Of a stretch of 64,000 nucleotides of DNA, positions 12,749-24,290 are shown in pieces (positions within the stretch are counted from its first letter, which is position 1; the number at the start of each line of letters is the position of its first letter). The position numbers were made by a program, and so were the translations under genes. Below the pieces are notes generated by a model. It saw nothing but the letters and a program-made list of their open reading frames with translations, was not told the origin of the DNA and did not search any database. The DNA is from Lutjanus erythropterus (Eukaryota > Chordata > Actinopteri > Lutjaniformes > Lutjanidae), in NCBI GenBank assembly GCA_020091685.1, contig CM034593.1, forward strand, positions 43,897,733 through 43,961,732, given 5' to 3'.

Positions 12749-13060
12749 CTGTAAAAACAAAACTGTTGAGAAAATTTCAAAGCAACGTTTTGCAATAGAT
12801 TTTTGAGCCTAACTCAAGACCTTAAGTTTGGAAAAAGTTACACCAACTATTGCTTAGATAAATTACTTTTCTTCTTGAGATAAATATATATAATTGAGTT
12901 TTACAAACCAAATTAATTATTAATTTAGAAAAAAAGAATAAATTCAAGGTTAATTTTTCATATTTTCAATTAAAACCATTGAATTTTCAGGCACCAAAAT
13001 AATGACATATCAGGTTCACAGCAACCAATGACCATTTATGTGCCATTAATTTAATTTACA
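12749..13060. mobile_element. AT-rich MITE (CACTGTAAAAA family) in the leader intron
   Basis: The segment begins ACACTGTAAAAACAAAACTG and contains TTTTGCAATAGATTTTTGAG and a TCAGGTTCACAGC word. Related segments with the same words, some inverted, occur at about 25280-25570 and 52998-53870. Confidence 0.5.
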
Positions 13061-13097
13061 TTAATCTTTAATTATATGTGTGTTACGGACGGCAGCG

Positions 13098-14863
13098 ATG
13101 AAAGGAAACATGATGATCCTCGCTCCGCTCTGTTTGATCCTTTGCTGGATGCTGCCTGTGGACTCCATGACGGTGAGTGCAGCATATGGAAACTGGTGGA
13201 CGCTCACAAAGTTTTGGAAATGTTAACAGTAAAGGATGTTTTCACTGTTGCGTTGAACAAGAATCTTATGCATAATTTTGAGGCACCAAATTAAAAAAGA
13301 AGTTGTTGTTATCAAATGTATATGTAAAAATATGCATAAATAAACACCAGATTAAGATAATCTGAGGCTTGTAGACGCAGCAAATCTTCAGTTTATGAAC
13401 TTTTAAAGCTACAACAAGGAGTTTTTAACTGGTTATGAAACAGTCTCAGTTTAATACTGACAACTCATATGACAATGGTAAGGAAACAAGACCATCAATG
13501 ACAAGAAAGGACAGGAGTATTTCAAATTACCATGTTTCCTCAATCTCTGATGACATATCATGTTTATTTTATGATTTTTTACAGTTAATATTTTACAGAT
13601 TTTTCCTTTAATGCCTGCCACTTTGTCAAATTCTCCTTAAAACCAGATGAAACACAGGGGTCTCCAAAATCAACACAATAGAAGAGTTTCTTGTAGTAGC
13701 TTTTATATCAGTAATGCCATCAAACAGATTGAGACAACATCATAAGAACCTGCATTTTGCATTTAACTTTTCATGCATAGGTATACTGATCGTTCGCTTG
13801 TTTATCACATGTTCTTTATGTTAAGAATTAAGATATTTTAACATGGTATTGCTCCTGCATTGTGCAAGTGCTGCTTTGATAATTCATTGAGTTTTGATGG
13901 TTTGGCCTTATTCACTAAAAACTGCTATTGTGAGCAGTTTCATGTAGGAACTTATTTTTAGAAAGAAAGTTGTTCCTCCATGAAACTGCTCAAAGGTCTG
14001 TGGATTATCTTGAGTAACCGGGTCATGATTTTTAGAAAGATGATTGATTGACTGATTTAAGGGTGAACTGCCCTTTTTAACGACCTTCCTCTTCATCTTT
14101 TTCTTTGTTTCCATTTAAGATCCGTTTCAAGCTTCCTCTAAGACAAAATGCCAACCCCACCAAAATACCACTGACCATGTGTGACGATTCAGTTGATGAC
14201 ATGTACTTTGGCTGCCAAAAAGAAATGATGAAAACGGTCGTGAACAAGTACTTGGTGGAAGAGAAGTGCGAGGGACCGTTTGCGGATGCCTGGAAGGAGG
14301 CAGAAGAATGTGCGGCGAGAAATCTAAAACACATAGAGGATAAGGCTCTAACCAAAGATCACATGCAAGCAATCTGTGCTTATACAGGGGACAAAGTGTA
14401 CACCACATTCAACACTGCAGTCCGAACAAATAGGGGAATCTATGGCTCCTCATTCCAATACCACTCTTTACATTTCCTGCTGACATCTGCCATACAGATC
14501 TTGAATAGTAATTACTACTGTCACACTACGTACAGACGAAACAATGTTCGTTTTACCGGCAAAGTCAACCAAATGATTCGCTTCGGTGGCTTTGCCTCCA
14601 GCTCTTTCTACAGAAATTTGACAATGTTTGGTAACCAGAGCTGCTTTAAAATTAAGACCTGTGCAGGTGCTTATTTGAAAAATTACTCATCTTACAATAA
14701 TACAGAGGAAGAAGTGCTCATCCCCCCCTATGAGATGTTCAAGATAACTCAGATAATTGAAGGTCAGATTCAAATTCCAGATCTGACTGATTGTGAAGTT
14801 CTCTATGTCTTGGAGAGTGCAGGGGTAAAGAGCGATCTGAACTGCAAAGCTGTGAAACCATGA
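13098..14863 (+). CDS. Ecto-ADP-ribosyltransferase (arginine-specific ART family), complete two-exon CDS
   Basis: Coding exons are 13098-13172 and 14120-14863, joined in phase 0, giving about 272 residues. The first exon is a signal peptide (MKGNMMILAPLCLILCWML..) ending at donor ACG|GTGAGT; the second starts after AAG at 14117-14119. The catalytic exon shows the R-S-ExE signature: TTYRRN, GGFASSS, and EEEVLIPPYEMF. Family knowledge says such enzymes modify arginines on secreted or surface proteins using NAD+. The C-terminus (..DLNCKAVKP) lacks a hydrophobic GPI signal, so secretion is likelier than anchoring (inference). It is a tandem paralogue of the exon at 872-1627, sharing VDDMYxGCxxxM and most cysteines. 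A noncoding leader exon with a TATA box precedes it. NxT/S sites such as NNTEEE suggest glycosylation. Confidence 0.92.
13895..14080. mobile_element. Right-arm MITE fragment ending just before the catalytic-exon acceptor
   Basis: The interior words GTGAGCAGTTTCATGTAGGA and CATGAAACTGCTCAAAGG match the 45.9 kb copy, and the end reads GGGTGAACTGCCCTTTTT. It stops about 40 bases upstream of the acceptor at 14119, so it may supply part of that intron's 3' end. Confidence 0.55.
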
Positions 14864-15052
14864 GCGTCCAGTGGTTCCTTTCAAGCTTGTCACAAGCAAA
14901 TTAATTAGATGACATACAAAATTGTCAACAGTCCCAAACCCGCTATGCTTTGTTTACTCATTGTTGGCTTATGTTTTACACAATTCCCCAGCTGTGCACA
15001 ACTTCTGAGATATTTGTGGTGCATTTTTGAAATTTGCAAATTGAATGTTCTC

Positions 15053-15058
15053 AATAAA
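15053..15058 (+). terminator. Polyadenylation signal of the second ADP-ribosyltransferase gene
   Basis: AATAAA, 190 bases past the stop codon at 14863. Confidence 0.6.
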
Positions 15059-15059
15059 C

Positions 15060-15918
15060 TGCTTAGAGCAATAACGTTGGTTGCATGCTCTCATTTCCAT
15101 GTGTGATACTTCACTCAAGTACCTACACCAAACTTCATAACCTAAATGTTTTTTGATTCTCACTATATACATATATGGATTAAAATATTTAATCACAATT
15201 ATCGTGTCTAAAGTTAATTGCAATTACTCACATTAATTAATTAATCACACATTTTTTATTTGTTCAAAATGTACCTTAAAGGGATATTTTGTATTTTTAA
15301 GTGTTTAATAATGGACAAATATCCTTGCTTTAGGCAAATGTAACTTTATTAAATAAAATACATGATAAATATTGTCCAGAAACCTTCAAAGGAACTGCAT
15401 TTGGCATAAAAATATGCTCAAATAATAACATGACAAATAAAAGCCCATCAGGCACAGATGAGCACAGTGACCTGCTCAATTTAGCATTAAGGCCAAAACA
15501 CCGGCTTCAGATTTAAAATTCTATCACCACAGAACTGGCAGTATTTTAGGAAAAACTTATTATTTATGTGCATTTATTTAGTAATATTATTACTGATAAC
15601 AGTTTATTTCTTTATTAAAATATTGTGCGGTACATGATATTTATATTTTTGTATTAAGGCAGCAGGATCATTTCCACCAGTGTCACTCTGACAGTTTACA
15701 TCAGTGAGGCTGTTTTAGACCACAGCAGTCAACAAACTGAACACCGAGGAGATGAAGAGGGACAAACAGAGCCTGGACTTACAATAATGCAGCGCAGTGA
15801 CAGATGTTTCAGTTTGGTCTTTACAGCAACAGATATTTAACTCTGTAGTTTTTAAACCACAGAAGTGTAAGGTAACATTATGAATCATGTTCATAAAAAA
15901 GATTTTTATATTAAGTCA
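15060..15918. other. Spacer between the ADP-ribosyltransferase gene and the long-TIR transposon
   Basis: AT-rich, with no coding or RNA feature recognised. Confidence 0.5.
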
Positions 15919-15926
15919 GAATATAC

Positions 15927-16590
15927 GGTAACACTTTCTATGAAGGTCTATTTATAATGCATTAGGATCACATGCATAAGAGGTTATAATGCATTTATAA
16001 TGCTTCATACATGTCATTATAATGGTATAATCATGTATAAGAACTTATACCAAGGTTTATAAATATTACAAGTGTGGACATAATTTTTATAAATTAAGCA
16101 CTAATAATTTTTATACTGCATACTCAAGTGACAAGTGTTTGAATGAAGAATCTGAAGTCCTGGGTCACATAACACATTATAACCATCCTTACTCTAGCCA
16201 GTAGTAAGACACACATAGAACTGCTCAACATAGAACAGATACTAAATGCTCGGTTACAGAAAGGGCTAATGCCTTATAAATATCAATAATATGTTATAGG
16301 ATGACTTTAAGAGCTTTTAGTAAAGTGACAACACTGTATAAAGTTATTAGCAATTGTATGACATTATAACACAATTATAATCACTTAGAGCAGTATTTTG
16401 CTGGCTATAAGTAAAGTGTGAGTTAAAATTATACACCATAATGATCTTTAAAACAACTTTATTTTGCAAAAACAAAACAAAGGTGCATGTTATTCTGTAC
16501 ATATCAATACAACTGAAATCTGTAAAAAAAAAAAAAAATTCTTGCACCTGAGCCTAAAAATGCAATTTATAACATAACAAATTAAAACCT
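15927..16590 (+). repeat. Left terminal inverted repeat
   Basis: This is the reverse complement of about 21220-21880. Matching landmarks include TATAATGCATTAGGA, TGAAGAATCTGAAGTCCTGG, AGTAAAGTGACAACACTGTA and ATTCTTGCACCTGAG. On the minus strand it carries an AATAAA (plus-strand 16458-16463) that could end the CCDC106-like transcript. Confidence 0.9.
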
Positions 16591-16671
16591 AGGACAAACT
16601 AGCTTTTACCTTTATTGTGCAATGGGTAGCAAAGTACCATTCTCTTTCATTTCACTTATGCTCCCTTAATC

Positions 16672-19190
16672 TCAGCTGTAATAGCTGCGACATCTGTCCA
16701 CAAAGGTGGAGAGCTTTTCAGACTTCTCATTCCACTGGCTTAGAGCTCCGAAAGCTTCAGGGGCTGCGAGGCTGAGCTCTCGATGACTGCCCGTTCTGTG
16801 CGGTCAACACCGACTTCTTCAAAGGCAGATTTCATGGACCCCCTCCTGTAGCTCCTCAGCACTGCCTTGTACCTTTTAATGATGTTTCTGCAGTCTTTCA
16901 CTGAAAGAAAAAAAAGTTCATTTGTCATTGTAAAGAGAATGCATCAACTGGTATGTACAGTATATGAAGGAGAGTACATACACAGTATATATACTTAACA
17001 TCTTTTGTTCTATTTTTGCCTGCTCTATCATGTTATGAGAGCGGTAACATTACACAATTTCCCTCTGGAATCAGTAAAGTCTTTTAATTTTGTTTGTTAT
17101 ATGGCTATCTCTTGGGACCATGAAAAGTCTTAGAGTTAAAGCTTCAGTTGGTAACAATTATTCAGTCATATTTGCTGGAACTGTCACTATATTCTGATAG
17201 TCGGACATTAAATTGGTAATTTAGGACAAAATCCAACTCCTCTGGCTCCACCTAAAGCCTGTAATCGTATTTGCCAAAATCCACCGCGACCGAAGATTCT
17301 CCACCAGTCAGGTAGGGAGCAGGAGGAGCAGCCAATCGCTGCTCCTACGCTGTAGTAAATTGGCCAGAGAAGTAAAGAGAAGTAATTTCAAGGTGATACA
17401 CACCGTCAGCTCCCTCTTTTCACCTCTGTCAACCCCCTCCCTCCCTCCACACACGCAGATACACACAAGAAGAGTGTGTTTCATGGTGAAGAGATGTGAG
17501 ATTGTTTTGGAGTCTCTGGTTGCTATGGAAATGGTACATCGTCTGTGGGTGCGTTTATGGCTACTTTGTGTGCATGCCTGCACGTGTGTGTCTGTGTGTG
17601 CCCGTGTATGTGTGTGTGTGTGTGGGGCGCTGCAGAGGTTCATAAAGAGACCTGAATATTGTCCTGAAATTTCCAACCAAGTCGTGAGTTTACTTCACTT
17701 TCATCAACTTACCAACTGGAGCTTTAATGACATACTGTCAAAATTCACTTTTGGTAAAATACAGTCTGTTCTATCTTTTTATTCATTTTTATTAGTTCAT
17801 AGTTTATATTGGTTTTTACCAGCAGTTAAAAAAACACAGATAAACAATTTCACTCATTACTGATATATAAAACAATCTTACCTCGAACACGACTGGTTTC
17901 TGGTTTGGGCTTCCACTAACTTTTGGGATCTCTTCTTCAGCCTTTTCTTCTTCTTGGAGTCATCTTCAAGACTAATCAGACAATGGCGAGTCAATGGCTA
18001 AGGTTAAAGCAACTTCAGATTCTTCATCAGGCATGAAAACTCTTTTCACCTGATTCTTGGAAGAAAAAAAAATCAAACACACACAGTTCTAACTTAACAT
18101 TAATTCATATGTTTTCTTCTTCTTGTGTTTCTAGTTATAAAAACATTGTAGAACAATCCAAGATGGTGGATGTCAAAATTCAAATGTGTGAAAATTCATG
18201 TATAACCCAGGAGCAACACAACCTGGCATATAATTGATCACCTGAACTAGATGATGGCTCCACGATCTGTTCCCAGATTTGACTAGTTCCCTCATTAATT
18301 CAGCCTTGCTGGTCAGTTCATGCTGAAGGTAGTCTTTATCTGACTTCAGCATTTCAATGGTTTCTTCGGAGTCTCCGCGCTCTCTCTCTGCCTCCAGCTG
18401 AAGTTTGATCATGGCCAGCTCATGCTTCATTGTAGGAGCTGCACACAACACATGGAGCAAGGATCACAAAGAACAACAAAAATGATTTTTGTAAATATTA
18501 AATTATTTTATCTAAAAGCTATGACAGGGATGCTATGCCAAGTTTGAAACACAATCTATAACCTTTTAGGCCTATGCTGCATATGACTCAACCAGGCATC
18601 ATCTAAATTTTCAAATGTATTAAATGGTTTGAATATGACTACAAGTTTCAGCTCTAACTTACACACTTCAATATTATGAACAAAGCCCACATTTAATGAT
18701 GCATTTTGGACAATCTACAGAAAAACAACCTAAAATGGCAATACATACCCATTTCTCTTCCTCCACAGCAGGAGTGGAAGCCCTGTTGTCTTTAGGTGGC
18801 GGAGGATTCACAGCTCCCCTTCTTGTGGACATGGCTATTCATAAAACATAATCAACCAAGGGTTAGCGTTTGAAGCATTATGCTTTGGCTATTGTTAGTT
18901 TGAATTTGATTCAAACTTTCCAGCAAAACACTCCACATTAACACTAACGTTATGCACTAACGTTGTGGCCTGAATGCTAACATTTAAACTTGACCGACAA
19001 AACGTAGGCAAAAGCCAAAATAACTATATGCATTTTGTTCATGTTTTACAGTCTGTGTTGAAAAATATTACCTTAGAGTTTGGTTTCGTTGCCTTTTGCA
19101 GACCGTAACCGTCCACCTTTCTTTTCAAACCTGCAGTCAAGTCGTCTTCCTCTGTGCGTCTTCGTGGCCCCTGTGCTACGTTCAGGACTA
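16672..19190 (-). pseudogene. CCDC106-like gene carried by the transposon, frameshifted
   Basis: Exons read on the minus strand are as follows. A noncoding leader ends at donor 19072. Exon 2 runs from the ATG at 18832 (MSTRRGAVNPPPPKDN...) to a donor at 18749, or to 18745, which keeps frame. Exon 3 is 18438-18242, a charged coiled-coil segment (MKHELAMIKLQLEAERERG.., then SDKDYLQHELTSKAELM). Exon 4 is 18055-17882, with a Lys-rich stretch after a frame break (SLEDDSKKKKRLKK). Exon 5 is 16900-16672, with KDCRNIIKRYKAVLRSYRRG then, after another frame break, ELSLAAPEAFGALSQWNEK and a stop. The C-terminal block resembles the conserved end of coiled-coil domain-containing protein 106. At least two frame disruptions, plus a phase mismatch between exons 4 and 5, mark it as non-functional here. 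Confidence 0.7.
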
Positions 19191-19650
19191 ATCAGAACTC
19201 AGAGATTACTGCTTCTGACAATCAATAAATTTCGTTCATACTGTAAATAAATTCAATTGCTTGATTTCAGTTCACTTGCATAACCTCTCAGCTATTGTTA
19301 CCTGCCAACACAGGCTAACTAATTTAGTCAATACAATAGCAATTAACCTCCACATATTGCTGTAATCATGAGTAAGATAAACTAAGCAACCATTATAATG
19401 TATAATTACAAATGAAATGTACATTGAAATGTCAACAAAAATTAGCTCTGAAAAGACAGCAGAATTTAAGACTTTAAACTAAAGAATTACAAGTTGGAGA
19501 ACCATTCAATTTATTTTTAACAACTCAGGTTCCCTTCAGTGTTCCGACTTGCATGAGCGCAGCAGTCCCAGAAGGCAATTTTGGGCGCAGCGGGGTTGCA
19601 CAGATCCATGAGAGATCGTCGCTGCCGCTCTTCAGGTGAAGGATGCCAAC

Positions 19651-21179
19651 ATGGCAAATTTATTGAGTGATGAATGCATTAGATTGTCGACAAGAGTACG
19701 ATACGCAGCGGGAGAAAACAGTTGTATGGATGCAAAGAGAGGAATCCTAAAGCGGTGCATGATCTGCTCCTGCAAGAGGCCATGCACCTAACGTTGTCTC
19801 CAAAGCTGATGGATATGTATGGTAAGAAACGCCATTGCTACGTTAATTTATGCTCAGACAAGTCACTTTTCACATCCTGTCTTCCTAAGATATTATTTGT
19901 TATTAATTCATTTAGCACATACCCTTATCCATAACATATGTAATGAACGACATCTGGTATTGGTAAATCCACCCTGCTGCAGGCACAGATGTAATATTTG
20001 TAATTATCAGTCACAGTGTTAGTTAAATCTATCGCCAATTAATCATTATTAATTATTAATAATGGATCAGAAATGGATCCATCTTCTTCAACTCTCGTAA
20101 GCCTCTCGAAGCCATTTGGAGTTCATCTATCGGTTGGTGTTTTATTTGTTAACATTACCCATTTTAATACCCATATACAAATGCTGAGGTCCAAATTATT
20201 CATAGATTTCTGATTGCCTGTACATGATTTATGTTTTATTTTTAATTTTACTAAGATCAACAATTTCTGTCAAGCAAAGGTATTCTCAGGACTGAGGCTG
20301 AGACAGATGGATATGATGGAGGATGGCATTGCCAGCAGCAGTCACACTTTGACGAAGATGGCTTCCACTTTGAGAAAGGTGTTGTATCAATGATATGAGG
20401 GATTTTAGCTATAGTGCATAGGTTTTTGAGGTCATAACTTTGCTTCTATACATTATATGTGTGCTGCATTCAAGTGGTGTAAGAAAAACAAGTTGCCAAC
20501 CATTTATTTTGCCCTGTTTGAGTCTCCACTTGTTTGCTACCCAACATTATTTCTTAAATCAGAATAGTGCATAATTGGAGATCACCTATACATTTGACAT
20601 GTATGTGTGACAGAGTCACTCTATATGACTGAAGCTCAAAAGGTCTCACGGTAGTGATCTAGATTTATTTTAAAGCAGTAGAATATATTTTATTGGAGAA
20701 GAACATAACATTTGGAACAATTTACCTGACTGAACAAGCTCTAATATTGAACCATCTCTCAAACTGAGACACGAAATTGAAAATTGGTGGACATCATTGC
20801 TTTGTGATGTTAGATGAAAGCAAATTCTCTCACAAGAGGAAAGTAGTAGTAAGTACTAGTTATTTCTTTGTAAATTATCCATTTGTTGTTTTTTTTTCAG
20901 TGTGATTTTTAAAAAGTAATGAGCTGGTTTGAAAAGTGGCTTCAGAAAGCTGCCATAAAGGCATTTTGTTGACTAAACACTGGAGCCCACACTCAGCATT
21001 TGGAACGTGCATGGCAGACATTCAAGGTTGAAGCGTGGGCACCGTGGAACCGTACCACAAACTTTTGCAAGAACATTTAAAAGTGATTGAGTGGAATACT
21101 GGCTGGGCAGGAATCATAGATTTCATATCAATGGCGGCTCCTGCATGACATTCGTAAATATGCAATTTGTAACAGTTGA
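19651..21179 (+). pseudogene. Decayed ISXO2/IS1595-type (Merlin-like) DDE transposase
   Basis: Exon 1 starts near the ATG at 19651 (MANLLSDECIRLS..) and ends at donor 19821 after a frame break (..LTLSPKLMDMYG). Exon 2 is 20256-20378, read in phase 1 as QQFLSSKGILRTEAETDGY, which matches the style of the N-terminal region of ISXO2 proteins. KIGG then DESKFSHKRK at about 20780-20842 corresponds to the first-aspartate motif (VEIDESKF..KR). GAHTQHLERAW at 20982-21014 is the last-acid block. LLHDIRKYA at about 21140-21165 is near the C-terminus, with the stop at 21177-21179. In-frame stops and frameshifts remove activity. Family assignment is by motif recognition only. Confidence 0.7.
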
Positions 21180-21219
21180 AAAATGAGGTACATCAGCTGA
21201 TAAGAGTACTCTCCAATTT

Positions 21220-21880
21220 GTTGTTATAAATTGTTCTTTGAACTCTCAGGTGCAAGAATTTTAATTTAATTTTTTTAATTTTAGTTGTATTGATATGTAC
21301 AGAATAACATGTACTTTTGTTTTGTTTTTGCAAAATAAAGTTGTTTTAAAGATCATTATGGTGTATAATTTTTAACTCACACTTTACTTACAGCCAGCAA
21401 AATACTGCTCCTAAGTGATTATAATTGTGTTATAATGTCATACAATTGCTAATAACTTTATACAGTGTTGTCACTTTACTAAAAGCTCTTAAAGTCATCC
21501 TATAACATATTATTGATATTTATAAGGCATTACGCCCTTTCTGTAACCAGCATTTAGTATCTGTTCTATGTTGAGCAGTTCTATGTGTGTCTTTACTACT
21601 GGCTAGAGTAAGGATGGTTATAATGTGTTATGTGACCCAGGACTTCAGATTCTTCATTCAAACACTTGTCACTTGAGTATGCAGGTATAAAAACATTATT
21701 AGTGCTTAATTTATAATAAATTATGTCCACACTTGTAATACTTTATAAACCTTGGTATAAGTTCTTATACATGATTATACACCATTATAATGACATGTAT
21801 GAAGCATTATAAATGCATTATAACACTTATGCATGTGCTCCTAATGCATTATAAACTAGACCTTCATAGAAAGTGTTACC
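21220..21880 (-). repeat. Right terminal inverted repeat
   Basis: Reverse complement of the left repeat. It contains AATAAA at 21334-21339, placed to end the plus-strand transposase transcript. Confidence 0.9.
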
Positions 21881-21954
21881 AAATATACATAGGGTTCTCA
21901 TATGGGGACAAGCTCTACAAATCTATACTACTGCAGACTTGTGTTCTTGTGCAG

Positions 21955-22265
21955 TATGGGGTGAGTACATTGGTGTCATCTGAAAATTTGAAAATGTGGT
22001 TCTTGTGGTGGATATTTGTACACTCATTTGTATATAATGTAAAAAGGCTGGTGAACAAACACAGACCTATGGGGCACCTGTGCTGACCGGTCTAAATTCT
22101 GAAAGAGAATAATTGATCCTGGCATATTGGATTTGTTTGGTCAAAAAGAAAAAATACCACTTAATTATAAAGGGATTGACAGATGGAAGTCCAAAATCAA
22201 CAAATAGCAGACGTCTTCCAAGTGCTTCACTGGTGATACTGTTACTGGCATCATCCATGCCCCAC
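21955..22265 (-). pseudogene. LINE reverse-transcriptase fragment
   Basis: Read on the minus strand it gives IKWYFFFLTKQIQYARIN (about 22107-22170) followed by EFRPVSTGAP (about 22067-22100) and, after frame breaks, a FSDDT-like motif. This is the usual order of the LINE reverse-transcriptase palm (LIKWY.SFLT, STGAPQG, FADDT). It is too decayed to code and starts 75 bases beyond the Merlin-like element. Confidence 0.6.
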
Positions 22266-22276
22266 CGTTGCCTATA

Positions 22277-22577
22277 CACTCTTAGAAATGCAAGTGCTAC
22301 CTAGAACCTTACAGGGTTCTTTGGCCCGTCCTTTTATAAAGGGTCCCCCTTGGAACCATTCCAGGGGATTCTACCTAGAACCATCTGTAAAAAAGTTCCA
22401 CCTGGAAGCACCTCTGTCTCGCACCATTACACCATCAAAGCATGCTAAAAAGAACCCAACCAGGCGGTTCTATTGAGAGCCCTTTAATATTCCAATGGTG
22501 TCATTTTGAGCCCAACCAGGAAGATATAAAATAGCTTTTTTGCAGGGGTTTCACCTATAACCCTTTTTCTGAGAGTT
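22277..22577. mobile_element. MITE rich in AGAACC words
   Basis: It starts with CACTCTTAGAAATG and ends with TTTTTCTGAGAGTT, an imperfect inverted pair. The interior alternates TAGAACC and GGTTCT-type words. It is about 300 bases long. Confidence 0.5.
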
Positions 22578-22579
22578 CC

Positions 22580-24285
22580 ACGATGAACCATTCAACAGAT
22601 GAAGCAGGAAAAGATCAACTATAGTGGAAAACCAGTAAGAGAATTTCAGATATCTAAAAATACTATTTGAAAAATGGGTAAACTTTTGAATACTTGAGGA
22701 TGAGGATCTATTACGCTTTCAACAATCCTTGGACAGCTCATACTTACAAAGAGGGTTCTTTGCATTTAAAGGGTCCTTAATGAAACCCTTAGTCTTACAA
22801 ATAACACTTTCATCAAAGAGGGGTTATTCAGACTAACAAACTGGTATGGATCTATTAAAGAAAACAGACACGTGTATTTTTCATGACAATCAAAGTCAGA
22901 GCCACAGGTTCATAATAGTTATTTTCAGTTGTATGTGGTTTCTTTGGAACTGGGAGATGAAGAGCAGAGGTGTCACCTGGGCCTCTGGATTTCATTTCTG
23001 TGCATACAAGTCTCAAAAGTGACTGAATCTTGTGTGGATCAAATACAAACATGAAGCTTGAATCAGAAGTTGAAAGCCTCCAGCACATCAGGAAAGAAAA
23101 GTCCTCGTTTCATTTAATTTCAAGAAGAATCTGACCCGGTGGCAGAAAACATTTATCCAGTAGTACAGTAATACATACAACTAAATATGTTGCACTGTAT
23201 GCCCCTCCATGCATAGCTCTCTCTATATCCCTAGTTACCACAACACCTGGTAAAGGCCAAACCCTCCTTACTCAAATTGACATCTAAAGGTTTTGCAAAC
23301 CAGAGACATTATTTGCTTACAGATCAGTGGATGAAAACAGATGTTTTGTGGATGATGTGATTAAAGCAGGAGCTCCTATGCATTCTGGAACATGAACAAA
23401 ACTCTCAAGACTCAAGACAAGGTTAGTATTTTGTCGTTGTGTAACAGTAAACAAATTTACTCTGTTACATGTGGTTGCCATGGCGATCACACACTGTAAA
23501 TCTGTCTTCCTGTCATTTTTCATCACTATTTGTTTTTCATACAAACATTTGTGCATTCATTCGTGGACTGTAGATCTTATTTCTCATCAGTCTTGACACA
23601 TTCCAACTTTTGGCACAATTTTGTTTAGAGAAGCAAATTTAGTGATGCAGACAAAGAGGACTGTCAAGCTTTTTATTTTTTAATTTACAGTCAAGATAAG
23701 ACAAAATAAGATAAAAATGAGATAAGACTAAATTCTATTAATCCTGGAGGAAATTCTTGTCCTAGGGATTGCTCAAAAATAAAAACAATACAGTAATAAA
23801 TATAAAGTATTTCAAAAGTAACAAAATATTGTGCCAAATAAAATAACATTAAAAAATAAGTTGAGTAAAGTAGTAAACTAAAATAGAAAAATATTATTGG
23901 CAATAGTATTGAAAGTAATATTAAAACAAAAGATTTGGGCTATGGCAAATAAATCAATAGAAAATGCTTTTTCTGTCTCTCACAAAATAGTAATTTTACT
24001 AGTTATATAAATTTAGCACTTTTCACGCTAAGCTCAATGTGCCTCCCATATTCAAAAATTTATGGAAAACCTGTGCAGTGATGCTAAAATTAGAGTGATA
24101 TGAAAGGACCTCCTAGAGAAATTCCTTTCCTCTTTCACAAAATAATAGTAATTTTAATTTTAAAAATTTAAGTCAGTGAACCCCCCTTGATAAGTGGATT
24201 TACAGGACTCTGCTGGGCTCATTGACAGTTGAGTTGACTCAATGTTAAAACGTGTCAGTTTTTTTCCCTTTGTACTTCTTTTCAG
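22580..24285. other. Region upstream of the first GPCR coding exon
   Basis: AT-rich with poly-T runs; no exon was recognised. It probably contains the 5' noncoding exon and intron of the receptor gene, since a strong acceptor (ACTTCTTTTCAG) sits at 24274-24285. Confidence 0.4.
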
Positions 24286-24290
24286 GAAAC

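Larger units (their letters stand above)
15927..21880. mobile_element. 5,954-bp Merlin-like DNA transposon with very long terminal inverted repeats
   Basis: The left end GGTAACACTTTCTATGAAGG at 15927 is matched exactly on the minus strand at 21880. Pairing continues, with small differences, to about 16590 on the left and 21220 on the right, so the repeats are roughly 630-660 bases. The flanks are GAATATAC (15919-15926) and AAATATAC (21881-21888), an 8-bp target duplication with one mismatch. Inside are two divergently arranged decayed genes: an ISXO2/IS1595-type transposase on + and a CCDC106-like gene on -. Eight- to nine-base duplications and an ISXO2-type DDE enzyme are properties of the Merlin superfamily. 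Terminal repeats this long and a second gene are not features I know as typical for it. Confidence 0.85.

Noticed and set aside
17308..17863. Overlapping open frames of 122 and 167 codons on opposite strands
   Set aside because: They run through a TG/CA-rich stretch inside an intron of the CCDC106-like pseudogene and match nothing.
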